The notes: generated from the letters alone by a model not told the origin. 64,000 nt of DNA from Labyrinthula sp. Ha (GCA_015227615.1 JAALGZ010000009.1:496001-560000); one strand, 5' to 3'. Positions 23,946 to 37,800 are shown, counted from the stretch's first letter. Numbers and translations: made by a program.

Positions 23946-26900
23946 ATTTTAGTGTAATGTATATAATTAAGATATATTTAGATGATTGAAATTTGAATAG
24001 ATTTTCTTTTGTGTGTAAGTTGGAAGATATATTTTTGGGATTTTTTTTTCAGGGGCGGACAGCAAATTTCGAGAAAAAACGTAAAACCAAGCTAGTCGAG
24101 AACAGAAATTGGTATTGACTATTGAATATCGAATAAGAGACCGAAAAGAAATTGTACACAAAAAAAAACATGGCACCAATTTTTCCTTAGTCAGCAAAGT
24201 GTAAACTGAGGGAATACAACAGGAAAATAAAAACAACAGATGCTTAAAGAAAATATTTGTATTTGGATTCTTTGATTACATTCAAAAGGTACAATTTTAG
24301 ATTAAAGAAAACTTGATAATGTAATAGTATAAGGTGAAGAAATGATACAAAGAGTTTAAGAGCTTAAATATCTGCCGCTGCCATAAGTTCTTTCTTCTTC
24401 TTTTGCAGCTAAAGTTGGACAATTTTCAATAGGCATGTTCTTACATACTCAGTGATCCTACAATCCACTTTAAACACTAAGCTAATTAATTTAAGTATGA
24501 CTTCAAGTTGAAATAAGAAAGCTCGTGTTCTGATTCATTACTGCTTTCTTGTAACAATAATTAATATTAGAGAGGGAAGTTGATTATGAATTGCTCCCTT
24601 TCTGACAGGGCTTTAGAAATAAACAAAAAATTCAAAAACAACCCATACGAAATCGCCAAGACAACACCTATTCATGAACTATATGAGAAGGAAATTTTGC
24701 ACAAACATATCTCACATGAGCCCATGTTTCTCAATTACTTAGCTTTAGACGGACTCAGTAATATTTATATTTATTTATTGTCAAATAAACTCAGTAGCAT
24801 CAAAACTTCACGACCCATTAAATAACTGCGGAGGTGCAAGTTTTCAGCTATAGCCTAGACCATTTGTCAAATTCTCTTCAGCTTAGAGTAACCTTGTCGT
24901 GGCACGACAAGCAGTTGTCAGTAAACCAGAGTGACTTCTACTATCAAAACCTAGAACTCAAGTTGAAATATAGATAAGTTTCCGAAGTTACTGAGATGAT
25001 TGCAGAAATCGAAAATAGCAATAGCTCCGATTAGAGTAACATCACACATATATTAAGAGACCAATTTCAAATATTTTAATCTTCAAACTTTAAACAAAGC
25101 TGGTTTTGGCCAATTTTACTTTGCAGCAAACAGCGAGTATCCTATTGAGCGACCTAATCATAAATACATGGCAGTCCGCGTGAGTTACTATTTGGTTTAC
25201 ATGCACTATTTTATAGGTTATTACAGGATGAACTTCCAGTTCACAAATTTTTGATATTTAGAATTATTCTTCTTCAGTTCTTCTGGGAACTTTGAAATAA
25301 GATGCTTTGCCTTGAAATGCGTACACTCTACTTCAACACTAGATTAAAGTTATCCATGGATCTAAGTTCACATATTTCCCTATTACCAAGGTTGTTTTAG
25401 TATCTAAACTACTATTCCCACAGGTTTTGCACTATTGGAAGTAAACACAACACCATTTCACTCTAGTCGATCTATCTCTCAAAAAATCTACAAAACTTCA
25501 TAAAAGGTGAAATACATTCCATAGTACTCCTTTCTTTATTGTTTGAAGTTGTCTGAAGCAAATAATATGACTATCTTAATCAAGCTCAAAGATTGCTTAA
25601 TTGAATCTTTCTTTTCCTGGTAGATTGAATTCTATTGAGGTTCAACTCAATAATATTTACCTAGAGTAATAATACTCTGATAGATTGTTCAAAAACTTGA
25701 TCTAGTGCATTGTTATGTGTTGATAGCAATAGGTTCATCTAAGGAGATATTTTTCTTGATCTTACGTTTGAATGCGTATTTTCAGAGCCCTGTAAGCTTC
25801 GACAACCAAACACTCAAACCTAAGTTTACCTAATGTGAAAAGCAGTCAAAAACATTGACTAATCTGATAAAAACATAACTAGAAATGACTCTTAATGTAG
25901 TGTTTGGTGAGTGGCAATATGATATTCAGGGGAACTCTCAAAATGAAGTAATTTAAGTTTAATATATAGCATTTTTCATAGGTTATACTTATTTATGTTT
26001 TCACTTGGTTTATCGCTCAACTCTGTTGTGATCAGTGTTAAATATAATTTGAGAATGAAAAAAATAATACATAATTTGGGAACAGAGCTAGGATTTAGTG
26101 TTCACTTTACTACATTCTTATGTAGAGTCATAGTACCACTGTAAATAGGTTTAATTAACCATATTGGCAAATAGTTGCGTTTATTGAAAACAATTACTTG
26201 GATTCTATAGCTCAAGACATGGTTTCCAATATAAAAACCAACGTTTTAAACCATCAGCTTGTATCTTACATGTAGTAAAAATATAGCAATGGTGGTATTT
26301 TAGATCTAGCTCAGACATGCAAAATAATATGAATCAAGTATCTATTAATCAGGATAAAAGCAAAAGAACTTATATTCTTTGAATGAACTTTCTCTTAAAA
26401 TATATTCAGTAATAAGGAATCTAATGAATTACTTAGCTTATCACCAAGTACACAGCAATTCCCATAAAATTAAAATAACTAAGCAATAGATGCAGTTCCC
26501 CAGACAGTCAAGAATCTAAAAAGGCAAGCTAATAAGTTTTAATCGAACCTAATCACCGATTGGTGAACTTTACAGAAAACTTAGTTGTGACTAATAAGGA
26601 AAAGATTCATTTAACTTTTCAAAAACTTAATAAATCGTTATGCGATAACTTTAAAATTCTTAAGGATACAGTTTGGAATATGAGGATGATATGTTAGAAT
26701 ATGTTGGCTAAATCAAACTAAGTCACTACTCAAATTGAATGGTAAGTAATCCAGTGAGGATGTTGAACTATTTTGATACATTTGTGCAGATATTTATATT
26801 CATATAAGACATATTTCCGGGTCCGTTGTAGAGTCACAGTTCGGATTTTAAAAGCTTCATCTTTTAATAGAAAATTAATAAACCAAAATACGCTTGAAAA

Positions 26901-27026
26901 TATATTATTTTTGCCAGGACGGAGATATTAGTTAGACTATTCGTGTATACTGCTTGTTTTCTCTATCATTTCAAAGTTTTTAGTTTTTAACTATTCAGTA
27001 TCGAATCAGTAAATCATTAGAGTTTC
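23946..27026. other. Interval without a supportable gene
   Basis: About 3.1 kb of AT-rich DNA upstream of the P450. A 79-codon ATG frame on the plus strand (24586..24825) is Lys/Asn/Ile-rich, as expected of chance frames here, and has no family. Nothing else noted. Confidence 0.5.
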
Positions 27027-28005
27027 TCAAAAAATTAGCTTAAAAGAATGCTTCTTTAGGCGGTATACAAGATTAGCTGGGAAAACCTTATATCTTTTGG
27101 GATCTTTATCTCCATTCCTTGAGATGACTTCAATACCTTCCGTGTTCTGAATGACATTAAAATCAGAAAAATATGACACACAAGTACAGTGATTCCCATA
27201 TGATTCATAAATTCCTTCTTGCTTCATAAAAGGCTTCAAATATGATTCATTAAAAATTTAGCAATATTTCTTTGCCAATATTTCTTTTATTCACAATCAG
27301 TTCTATTGCCACAACCATTTTGGTTAAGTGTTGATAATCAATTATATTTCATTAAAAGTTTAAACCATATTGCCCTTATCCAAACTACAACAAAAATATT
27401 TTATTTTTTCACCGTATGCAAACCAATGTAATAGCCACATGGCCTGGGCATATGCCGGGAGCAGGGTACAAAATGATTATATGATTCTGTCTTTGAGGGG
27501 TTTGAAACGATGCAAAAATATTTATTCTTGGGTCATTTGAGTTAAGCTCATATGGTACTTTAATGTAATCATAATCACCTAATAACCAAAATAAAAGTAG
27601 AAACATTCGATATGTATAAAAATCACAACTCTCTTGTTGATAACAAGAGTCTATACAGGTAAAAAATTATTGATTATTTTTATCAAATACGTTGCCTTTA
27701 TGAAACTCACATTACGCATATCGCAGACAAACTTAGAATGTAAATAATTTTATTTTTGACTCAGAACGCAAGAAACTGAACTGCCACTATGATTTTTTTG
27801 GGGATTATAGACCATCCCAGGGTGAATGCTTCATCCGCTCATTAACTGAAATACAAATAACAATTATTGCTCGAGTTAACAAGAATGCAATAAACCAGAG
27901 AAGCCATACTTTAAAATAAAATAAAATGAAGCTTCTCTTCTTAACTTGAGATTTATATAAATACGTTTTTTTCATTCCTAGCACACAGAAACCTCTCTTG
28001 CCCAT
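27027..28005 (-). CDS. Possible multi-exon gene or remnant of unknown identity
   Basis: Three minus-strand pieces follow each other and read more like protein than the surrounding frames. The first (27805..28005) starts with ATG (MGKRGF) and has one hydrophobic span of about 20 residues, like a type II membrane anchor. The second, roughly 27409..27660, includes CYQQESC and DYIKVPYELNSNDPRINIF. The third (27027..27239) ends in TAA with GIEVISRNGDKDPKRYKVF. GT..AG pairs of 26-28 nt can be placed near the ends of the first and second pieces, but I could not build one continuous frame. It may therefore be a gene with introns I failed to place, a decayed gene, or chance. A membrane-anchored lumenal protein is the only hint. 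A hairpin (CTCTTGTT/AACAAGAG) lies inside the middle piece near 27632-27650. Confidence 0.25.
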
Positions 28006-29653
28006 TTAACATAAGTTCATAACTGCGCCACAATCTGTCCTATATCCTTTTGGTTGAGCAATAGGGAAAATCGTTCGTAGAGACTGGCAAAATGAGAGGA
28101 AATTTAAATGATATTATCATTCAGTTGTACGGATGACAGAAGTTATGAAGGTGTTGCTCTGTTTTCTTTGGAAAAAAATATGGCTCTCGTTATATCTTGT
28201 TTCAGAAGAATTTAATGCAGAGGAACAACAATCCTAGAAGCAAAGGATCATCCCATTGTATACTCGATGCTGTTGCCAAGTAACAAGTTTTATTTTAACG
28301 GAATATCCTGCTATGATCCATTTATTTGATACTAGAATTTTTCCATACTTCATATTTTCCGGGTGTTGTGCAATACTTACACTAGCATAGATTAAAATCA
28401 AATTCAATGAATAAAGCTCCGCTGATATCGGGAAAGATTTCTCTAGTTCATAAACTCAGAAAATGATTCCAAGATGAAAAAAGTAGAGAATGGTAATGAG
28501 AGGTGATAAGACTAATTTTAGAGGAAATAGATTTCCTTAGAATATTAATACACTAAGTATTTCTCATTTCAGTTATGCAATGTGCTCTACACAAATCAAA
28601 CGATATTTCATAAGGGGGATGCATAAGCAAACTTCACCCAACTAAACATGGAACTAGCGTGTGTGGTGTGCATAGGCTAGTTTTTGCAATAACATTGTTG
28701 TTAATTGAAATCTCATGAATTTTATTGTTATTGGACCTTTCTTTTTACTTTGTAACCTCATAGGCTATCAGTACTAAATCGAACTAGTTCTAGTTAACAC
28801 CCGAAATGGTAGGAAACCTAGTCAATGGACGTTTTAGTTGCACTAAGAATGAAAAACACAAGGAAAACAATGACCATAATATTATGTCCTAATTTCATCG
28901 TACAATCGTCATGTTATCAGAATAACATCAGATTTTATACTTAACCTAGTGCTTACGTACACAATAAAAATTTGTTCCTTTACAATAAAATTAATTTGGG
29001 TTCTCCAAGAATTGCTAAAAAAGCGCAATGTACGCGCATTTCAATACAATGGTGCCCATTCTAGGCTAATTAAGTTTTGATCAGTAGTCATTCTTGATAG
29101 ATATCCTCACATTGTTCTCTTAGAAACGCAAAAAAAACGGAGCCAAAATATTTTATGGCTATATGAACACAGGCATGACCATGAACAACTACTGTCTTAC
29201 AAAGTTATTAAATGACTTTGAGATCTTATTCCCTAATTAAACATTTTCTATGCTGAGACATACTAAGAAATAAAATGCATCCATTCATTTATTGCCTAAG
29301 ATGATATCGATGCAGTATCTGGAATACTTGTATAACTGTATTGAGCAGAAAGTCCTTTCGAAATTTGAATTCAAAAATATCTTAAAAAAAATATATATTA
29401 TAAATAAAACATAAAACTATTCGTTAAGTAGTCAAAATTTAAAATTATTACAGCTACTCTGGGAGTTTAATCAAGACAAGGTAAAATGTAAAACTGCTAC
29501 TATTCTCGGAAGAAACAGACTTTTTTGGAACTATATCTATGCAGTTATTTTTTGGAGGAAAGTATATAATTTATTTTACATGAATTAGAACGCAAACAAA
29601 TAAAACAGTGTTTGACTTGAACAACCTTGAAAAGCAAATAAAAAGTAAAAAAG
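28006..29653. other. AT-rich intergenic DNA
   Basis: About 1.6 kb upstream of the lectin gene. I see no gene, RNA or repeat in it. The last 250 bases before the lectin ATG are very A/T-rich, as expected of a promoter and leader, without a motif I can name. Confidence 0.5.
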
Positions 29654-30226
29654 ATGAAGTCTCTATTGAATTTACTCCTAGGAAGCTTAACATTTATTGG
29701 TTCTGAAGGGCTTCCCACTAAAGCTACGGGAAAATCCCTTGATCTGGGAATTCCAGGTATGATCTTGAATCCTGATGAGCCAGCACCAGATTCAAACCTA
29801 AGAGAAGTTACAGCGTCCTCATCTGATGGAAGAAATATACAAGATGTTTCTGTATTTATGAAGTATACAAATTTGGGGGATAAACTATGTCTAAACACAG
29901 AACCATTTTTAATTGGTCAGAATGTTATTACTAAAGAATGTGATACAGATAGTTTCGTTTGGTCATATGATGAGATATCTAGATTACTTAAGTTTAATAA
30001 TGTCGGCTGTGTTAAAGTTGAGGAACCAGTACAGCCTAATTCAAATGTTATGGTATACCCATGTGAAGACTCGGTACCAGACAGATGGATTTATAAAGAC
30101 AACACTTTTTATCTTGTTTCAGTTGAAACCTTTGTTTTAACTTCTGTGCCTGAGAATGGAGGAGGAAATGTGGTGGTTTCTACATTTCAAGATCTACCAA
30201 CTCAAAAGTGGATGGCTATGGAGTAA
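29654..30226 (+). CDS. Secreted ricin-type beta-trefoil lectin-like protein
   Basis: A 190-residue intronless frame from ATG to TAA. Residues 1-19 (MKSLLNLLLGSLTFIGSEG) are a signal peptide. A variable linker runs to about 65. The rest looks like one ricin B-type beta-trefoil: CLNTEPFLIGQNVITKEC with W shortly after, CVKVEEP followed by YPC and DRWIY, then a final Q-K-W, i.e. three Q/D-x-W-like closures with the usual C-to-C spacing. Such domains usually bind galactose-type sugars, and the product is probably exported or vacuolar. The domain call rests on the pattern, since the sequence is diverged. It is the only supported gene on the plus strand before 59 kb and stands alone. Confidence 0.65.
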   Translation: MKSLLNLLLGSLTFIGSEGLPTKATGKSLDLGIPGMILNPDEPAPDSNLREVTASSSDGRNIQDVSVFMKYTNLGDKLCLNTEPFLIGQNVITKECDTDSFVWSYDEISRLLKFNNVGCVKVEEPVQPNSNVMVYPCEDSVPDRWIYKDNTFYLVSVETFVLTSVPENGGGNVVVSTFQDLPTQKWMAME

Positions 30227-31107
30227 ACCAACATGGCTAGAGGGATTATTCCTGGTTAAATTATATATCCGTGCTTTAGAGTGTAAACTTAATATTTAAT
30301 CTATCTATATACCTCAACGGTAATAATAAAATATTTCTGTTTTTCTACAGTGTCTCTGTTTCAGATTAATTAAGCTTATATAAAAAACAGTATAGCTGTA
30401 GATCTATTTACATCTTCATGGTTTGGTGAATACGTGTGTTGACCACAATGTGAGGTAATTTCTACTTGTTTGTTCTTAACATTTAAGTTAAAATACAGCT
30501 TTAAAAGTTCTAGTATATATTTTACTTTTCTTCAAAATCAATATTTCTTGGTACAATTTACCTGCACCTTAATGCAGTAAGTAAAACTCTTTCTATTTAT
30601 TCCATTCAGAAAGGTTTGTACTAAATTTAAATTCTTGGATTTTGATACCAAGGACTTTGCACAGAATTTTCATACGAGTGTTTTGTTAATTATCCAATAT
30701 ATAGCCTACAATGTACGAATTAGAATGAACAGAACAGATATAAGTTCGCCTAGATAGTATATATAGCTTACATTTCTTAAGCCAAAAGGATAGAATGTAT
30801 TCTTATTTCTTACTGATCTTTTTTACTAAATAGTAAATCTAAACTTTTAAGAGTCAGTCAAATACTCTTTCTACAAAAAAATAGTTATATATTGATATCC
30901 ACAAACTAAGTTTGTTTACGTTCTCTAGATAATATGAGTTTTATTCTACTTCGCACTCTTATTCTTTGGTAAACTAACTTCCTGTTTTTCCTGAAAATCA
31001 AAATATTTCAAAATAATAGAACCGAAAACAAAAAAAAATTCTTGCTTTCCAGGATATTTAAGAATACTTTAGAGTTGCTCTTTTCAAACTCTACATACTC
31101 TAAAATA
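30227..31107. other. AT-rich intergenic DNA
   Basis: About 0.9 kb between the 3' ends of the lectin and the first recombinase-like copy. The two genes converge here. No feature recognised beyond A/T tracts. Confidence 0.5.
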
Positions 31108-32405
31108 TTATTTAGTGTGTATCGTTTCTTGGTTACAATTATCATGGTGATAATGAACTGTAACACTATGAACAGTTCCTAAAAACTGTACATTGAAGCA
31201 TCTTTCTTTAGAAATCTGACTCTCCAATCTAATCCATTTCTTACCAAGATTCACATCTTCATCCTCTACCTGATCACAACGTATTGGATCAACTAACATA
31301 GTTTTATCTTTCACACTCCTTCTAGGTAGTTCAACTTTTTTTCTTCTATCTAATACAGTCGGGTTTTCTACCAGATTTGATACAGAATTTTTAAATGAAA
31401 TATTTTCGATCTCTACCAAAGGGGGAATACTAGGTGGTAAAGGTTTTGATAAGAACAAATTTTTCATAAGAAAGTTGTCTATGGGAATTTCTTCCACACC
31501 AATACTCTTTCCTGGATTACAATACTCTGCAGTCTCACTAGGTACAAGAAAACTCTCCAAGGTATATTTCTGGCTAGAACCTAGTTTATTGAATAAAACT
31601 ACCTCTAAAGGTATTTCATAAAGAGCATTTTTTGTTATCTGTTCTGGAATAAAATTTTTAGTGTTTGTATCATATTTGGAAAATAAGTATTCTGTTGAAG
31701 CTGCAATAGTTAGCAAGAGATACTTGCAAACAATTTGGATTTCTTTTTTATTTGAAATTTTAAACCCCTTTTTATCTCTTTCAGTTTTATTATATAAAAA
31801 TTGTATTTCTGGAATCCCGGAATTATTTCTAACGACTTTAACCATATTTTTTTTGCATTCATACAAATATTCTGGAGACACTTTTCCTCTACGTATCAAA
31901 ATAAGCAGAACAACTTTCTGAAGACAACTGGGGTTATTATTTAACTTGACAGCATGAATGTATTTGCTTAATTGGGATGTTGAAAAGTAAGTAATAGTAC
32001 TTTTTGTTGAGGTAGTGTTCATTGGTTTTTCTGGTTTAGCTAATATAGAGTAAAAATTTCAGTCCAATCTGGTTCCGAAAGAACGATATTTTCTAATTTA
32101 CATTGTAATTTAGCCATAGAAATATCCACTAAAAGTGTTTGATTAGAAGTACCCTGAGATATTTTATGATGACAGTACGAAATCAAACTTTCCTTGTTTA
32201 CTTCCATTTTCTTTTCTTTGCAGTAGGCTTTAATTAATTCCCAGGATTGTTTTTCAGATTGCGAGTTACTGTTATTCAAGATTTCATATTTTGAATGTTT
32301 TTTAGGTACAGTATATTTTGTATGTTGTTGGTTTTTATTTATATCTTTAGACGCTTCTTCTACTCTCACGTTAGAATTTAATAGTAGTTGGTGTCCTCTT
32401 GTCAT
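31108..32405 (-). mobile_element. Tyrosine-recombinase-like copy C, diverged and interrupted
   Basis: Two adjoining frames (32040..32405 and 31108..32022) together cover the same architecture as the copies at 32867 and 41513. First comes an amino-terminal SAM-like, DNA-binding helical region (YCKEKKMEV, SYCHHKISQGTSNQTLL, then a W where the others have ENW/EDW). A catalytic-type region follows (LQKVVLLILIRRG matching LQKKVSVVLTLRG). Last is a C-terminal strand pair (VQFLGTVHSVTVHYHH) aligning with the family motif. The frame changes once near the SAM/catalytic junction. I found no GT..AG intron that would explain it, so this copy is probably decayed. It is the most divergent of the three. A Crypton-like DNA transposon origin is inferred. 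Confidence 0.5.
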
Positions 32406-32866
32406 GACCTGTCAGCAGAAAAAACTCGCAAGAATAGAGAATATTCAGAACTTACGAATAAGATTTTATTCAATATTATATAAGTTCGCTTCGTTTAAAG
32501 AATGAATGGACCTACTTTCTAGGTTTTCTCACAAGGTCTATCTTTATCCAAATCCAAAGTATATACCACAGTACAGTAATGTCCTATTGAATTAGTATGA
32601 AAAAGATACAAATACTCTGACAAGAAAATTCTGTATAAAGAATACACCGTGCTGATTCTTCAAAACAAGTAGAGTATTCAAATCCAGAAAAAGTTTCTCA
32701 CATCTACGTGATAGTGAACTAGTCTTTGATAAAGCCACTGTTTGAAGTAATAAGCCGGTTTTCACAAGATGAAAGCAAACATGTTTCTGTGTTCTAGAGC
32801 CCGGAAAGGCAGGGTTCACAAATCTTATATGCATCGTTATAGAATAAACTACTATTTTTACTACTG
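32406..32866. other. Spacer between two recombinase-like copies
   Basis: A 461-bp spacer holding an 80-codon minus-strand ATG frame (32592..32834) that I do not recognise and do not call a gene. No terminal repeats were seen on either side. Confidence 0.5.
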
Positions 32867-34402
32867 TTAACGCCCTTGGGTTTCCATTGCCTCAGGATTC
32901 AAAGTCTGCTCTGAGGCATAGTAGTAATTGTGAACAACACCATTAATTGTGAGATTTTGTATACTCCCAGAAAACTCCATTGGGCCCCAAGGAGTTTCAA
33001 CATTCCCTATTTTTCTTTTCTTTCCTTCGGCAATTTCAACCAGGTTCTCAACATGCTCGCTCAAATTGACAGGATTTGGTTCTATATTTGTAGAATTCTG
33101 CTGTTGCTCCGGAACAGAAGTTTCATCAGCGATAGCAGCAAAAGACTTGGGTGGGCGTGAGGAAAGCCTTGCGGACCTTCTCACTGCTTGTATCTTCCTT
33201 CCTCTTTTATGGGGTACAGCTACTTCTATATTTTTCACAGGTATAGCTATGTCTGGAGTCTGCGGTGCAATTAAGCTCTTGGCTGTGGGGGCAATAATAG
33301 AATTCTCTGTATGAGCAAATGGATTATCACCTCCTAAATTGCTTCCTCTTTGTATTATCTCTGCATTTTTTATTGTGGCAGTTCTAATTGCTGCTGCAAT
33401 GGTAGATATATCAGAATTTGAAATAACACCTGGTTGCTCTTTAGCTTCTGTGCTGTTGGTACTAAAATTAACCACATCTTTATGCTGAATGTAATTCGGA
33501 TCAACTGGTGGAAGAGTTCCTCGACCCAAATGAAGACTAGCATTGTTAAACCGAGCAACATTTTTCATGTGATTCTGTGTAGCCACTTCTTGCGGGATTC
33601 TTTTAAAAAACTCAGAGTTCCTGATCATATTTTTAAACTGTTTGTTTGCTACATTATACGCAACATAAAAATAAGGATACGGAAACTCCGTAATTAGAGT
33701 AAGATACTGGAAAACAAGGTCAACCTCAATCTTATTATCAAGAACAAACTGCTTCGGTGGAATGGATTTATTAGGGGCATGGGCCGTAATAAAAACTTCT
33801 CTAACACCTTTTTCATTTTGCAGGACAATTACATTTTTTTTCAAAATTTTCTTGTTTTCTTCAATTTCAAGTCTTCCTCTAAGAGTCAATACCACAGAAA
33901 CCTTTTTTTGAAGACCTGCAAAATCATCGAATTTTAATCTTCTCGTAACATAGTGAATCAAGTGTTTTTTCTGAAAAAATGTAATTGCAGGTTCTATAGG
34001 CTGATCTTGGCCTTGTGGAATAGGTAATATCACATCTCCTGGCTTTAGTTCTCTCAAGAAAGTATGCATTCCCTTCCAGTTTTCTTTTGGTATCGGAAGC
34101 TCTAAGCTCTTGCATACATTTTTTACTCCTGTCAAATAGTTTATTAACCTAGTATTAGACACCCCTTCGTTTACTTTTGTTATGGCATATTTCTTAAAGG
34201 ACGAAACAGTAATGTTCAGGTTCTTTTCATCGCAAAACTTTTTGAATATTTGAAACTGTTTTAGATAGATTTGACCAGTACTCTTCTTAATTGATCGGCC
34301 AAAAGGGGAGGATGAATTCGACAGTTGAAGAAGTAGTCTGGCTTCAAGTTCGTCATTCAGTTTTTTAGATGGAGTGTTTTCAATTATTCCAACATCACTC
34401 AT
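32867..34402 (-). mobile_element. Tyrosine-recombinase-like protein copy A (Crypton-like), intact frame
   Basis: A 511-residue frame from ATG at 34402 (MSDVGIIEN) to TAA. An earlier in-frame GTG at 34435 is not needed. The order is: leader; SAM-like core-binding domain (KKSTGQIYLKQFQIFKKFC, NYLTGVKNVCKSL, ENWKGMHTFLREL); catalytic-type domain with LQKKVSVVLTLRGRLEIEE, where the Arg sits where recombinases have their first catalytic Arg; HLGR, an HxxR-like element, soon followed by a Tyr (PNY); an Ala/Ser/Pro-rich linker with basic patches (KRGRK); and the end motif TPWGPMEFSGSIQNLTING with VHNYYY. The HxxR-to-Tyr spacing is much shorter than in classical enzymes, so catalysis is doubtful. The protein may come from a Crypton-like DNA transposon or be domesticated. 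It pairs closely with the copy at 41513..42931. Confidence 0.6.
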
Positions 34403-34582
34403 TGTTTGTTTATCACGAAGTATTAGATCGCACACTTATGTTTTATCAAAGTAATGACTCTATATAAATTCTGTAAGGCTGAATTATAAAAATTTGGGTG
34501 TAGTTTCAAGCTAGAATCGTCGCTGATGTTTCGATTTGATTTCTGGCCGTGTTTTCTATTTGGTGTTCTACCTGATTCTTGA

Positions 34583-34595
34583 TGGTAATGCCACA
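34583..34595. promoter_or_regulatory. Shared upstream box of recombinase-like copies (copy A)
   Basis: TGGTAATGC followed by a CA-containing end is about 181 bp upstream of the copy A ATG. The same box lies about 186 bp upstream of the copy B ATG (43117-43129). It may be a promoter element or part of the mobile unit's 5' end. Confidence 0.35.
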
Positions 34596-34787
34596 TTGTA
34601 AATACTAACCCATCATGAAGGTTAGGGAACTATGTCGGACCTGTACAATTAAAAACTGAAAACCTCATAAACTATAGAATTATGGCTTGAAAATATTAAT
34701 AATTCTATTATTTAGTTTTATTAATTAATATAATGTCTCTAGGATAGAAGAAAATCAAGTTTGACTTGATGGAGCTCTTCTGTATGA

Positions 34788-34801
34788 GGGGGGGGGGGGG
34801 G
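34788..34801 (+). repeat. G homopolymer (14 nt)
   Basis: Uninterrupted run of 14 G in very AT-rich DNA, about 390 bp upstream of recombinase-like copy A. Confidence 0.9.
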
Positions 34802-37800
34802 TTGCAACGTCATCTCGCCGGAAGGAATAATAGTTAGAGGCCTTATTCTTACAAAAGATAAACATAAACAAATTTAGATAGTTATTATTTTGGAATTTTT
34901 TTAAGATTTAACTAAAGTGTTAATCCCTCAAATTCATAGAGTGAGTTGCGCTGATATAATTTCCTTTGTTGAAGTAGAAAGGTGCCAGTTTATGTTCCTA
35001 ATTCACTAAAGAGAAACCCAACCAATGACGAGAAATTGTAAATGAAAATAAAGTCGTTAATGCTTAAAAAGGATCCGGGAGATGACAGTATGTATATTCT
35101 ATGTATCAAGTTACAGTTGCTTGTATTATTAGTCTTTTCTTGTCGCAAACAAGAACATCTGTTCTTAACCCAAAGAAACGAAGATATACTTTGTTACTGT
35201 TTAATATTAAACTGCCATTTTGAAAATTGATCAGATTGATACAGTTTCAAGTAATAAAATACTATGAGACCGGTATATGAAGAACTTGGTAGATCGGAGA
35301 TTACAAAGTTTCATTACATCTTTCTGTTATTTTTTCCGGGCAGGTACTCCTATTTGGCAATGAAGTAATGACCACATTAATCTGAGAAGAAAAATTTCTG
35401 TTGAACCCACCTTCAAATTAAACAATTAAATAGTATTTTAGCAGATCTAACCAGAAACTTAGAACTTCTTACAAGGAATTAGAGAGCGCTGATTCTTATT
35501 CTATGCTTTTGCTTTTCAACTCAGGTCGTACATTGGACATCTTCTTATTAAAGTAATTTTATTCCGATAACAAAAATGCATGTATATTTTTTTTAAATCA
35601 TTTTGAACATTCGTGTTATATTTTTACTTATACGTTGTCGGCAGATAATTATAAAGATAACCCAATTGAAAACTTAATAACTACTTCAGGTTAAAAGAAG
35701 AATTTTCAAAGGAATTTCTCTGTTTAGGATAGAAATAACTAAGAAGTTAATAATTTTTAAGATTATAGTTACATATGATATTCTAAGACAGTGAGACGTA
35801 TATCCAATATAAATTTGATAACAAGAATCAAGTTTCTATTGATAGGGTCGTTGTGTAGAGGAACGTAGGAAGGAGGGTGAGCCACCCCCATGTTTACAGC
35901 ACTTAGCCTTGGAATGATTAACCATTTTTTCAATTATTATTTTATTATATATAAACTTTGAACATAGATGTAACAATGATTAAATTAAAAAAGTCTCCAG
36001 CTTGAAATTTACTTAAGAAATAATGGATGATATGATCAATAATCATGGGAATGTTCATTTATATAAAACCAATTTACAGAACCTAAAATAATTTTTTTTC
36101 AAAATCTCACAGACAAAGAAAAATTTTTATTAGATTTTAATCTATTGATAGTTGCCAAAAATAAAGCCCCAAGTATTTGATCTTAACTTTTATTTCAAAT
36201 GTTTTGCTTAATATCTGTGGAATACAAAGCACATAATGATGTTTCTCTTAGTTAACCAGTAAAAGTTAAAGGAAATGGCATGGTAGATACAATTATAAAT
36301 ATTTTGAATAGGTTAGTTTGTGTAACCATTGTTAAATGATGTTCTCTTTTTTCACCAAAAATTCAATGCAGTAACACACAAAAATATTATTTTCAGGAGA
36401 GTCTGTATTTAGTTTTGAGGTCCATTGAAGTGATATCTGCATGGGATAAACGTTTACTACGTACCGAGGTACAATGATAATACCTTTTATAGCATATTAT
36501 CTGTTTCTGCAATGGATGATTTAGACTAGTTTATTCATCTTTTCTATTATATCTATGTATTTAAACATGAAACGTTTGATGTAATAAGGTTTTGAACGAT
36601 TTTGGCTGCAAACTAGACCAATATCTTAGCAAAATATGTCTATCCGAACACTGTTACACATGAAAAGAATATTTTAATCAAATCTTAAGTTCAAATTAAA
36701 TTGCTTTAATATTATACTGGAAATGGATGTGATATCAATATTCCTCATTTAGACACAACTTTTTCAAATTTTTAGATTGTATTCTTTGATATTACCTGCA
36801 GTTATTGTGTTTCTAGGGATGGATACTCGGAACTAGGAATTTCGATAGTTTATTAGGAACTAAATATAAAGATTCAATATAATTTTACCATTATTTGAGT
36901 GTTATTTGACTTATCTAACAGAGTTCAGTTTATTATTTAATAGATTTTTGGGTAATTTCTAACATTTTCCAGTACATTACAAATTATTGCTTCAGGTGTA
37001 TATGATTTGCTTTGGTTTTAAATTTACACAAGTATTAATATGAAAAGAATATCATTTCTTCTGGTATCTTCAAATTTCCTCCGCGAATCTTGTGGATTAT
37101 TATTTCCCTTAAAGAAAAATATACATTCATAAGATAAGAAGCATGAGAATGTCTAGAGGCTTCACGGCGCCTGTAATGTTATCTTGTAATATATACATAT
37201 CATGCATTGTTTTACATATTTACATTTAACATTTTATATTTAAATTTAGTAAAAATAATAGAAAATGTTAATATGACAACAGTGACCAAACAAGGTGCAC
37301 ATGGATTCTTTTCTAACTTATATACAAGTAAATAAAAATAATTTTGAGTTTTTATCTAGATATTCAACTCATTGTTAAGTTAATTTCTAATAAGTACCCT
37401 ACCATGTTTTGGGTTTAATTTTTAGAGAAAATTTCTTAAGTTTTACTCTGAAGCATATTAAAACATATTAAAAAGTTGGCTAGGTGTATGAAGTATAATC
37501 ATATCACTAAAGCTTAAGTAATTTAGTAGCATCATTATAATTGTTGCAGATAACCTCATCGAGAAAATTCTAGTTACAAAGGACATCTACCTTCTTAATT
37601 TCATGTAAACCTTATCAGCATACTTGAAACTAATATTATATTATAGTTAAATCAGGAATATCCTGGCACTTTAGGTTTAAAGAAACAGAAACCCTAATAT
37701 ATTGTATTGCTCCACATAGACCTTTGCAATTGCAGCGATCCATAACTAAATCCTTGCCCAAAAAAATCTTATTATCACTGTATCCGTATAATTATGTCTT

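Noticed and set aside
24586-24825. 79-codon plus-strand ATG frame
   Set aside because: Lys/Asn/Ile-biased composition typical of chance frames in AT-rich DNA; no motif.
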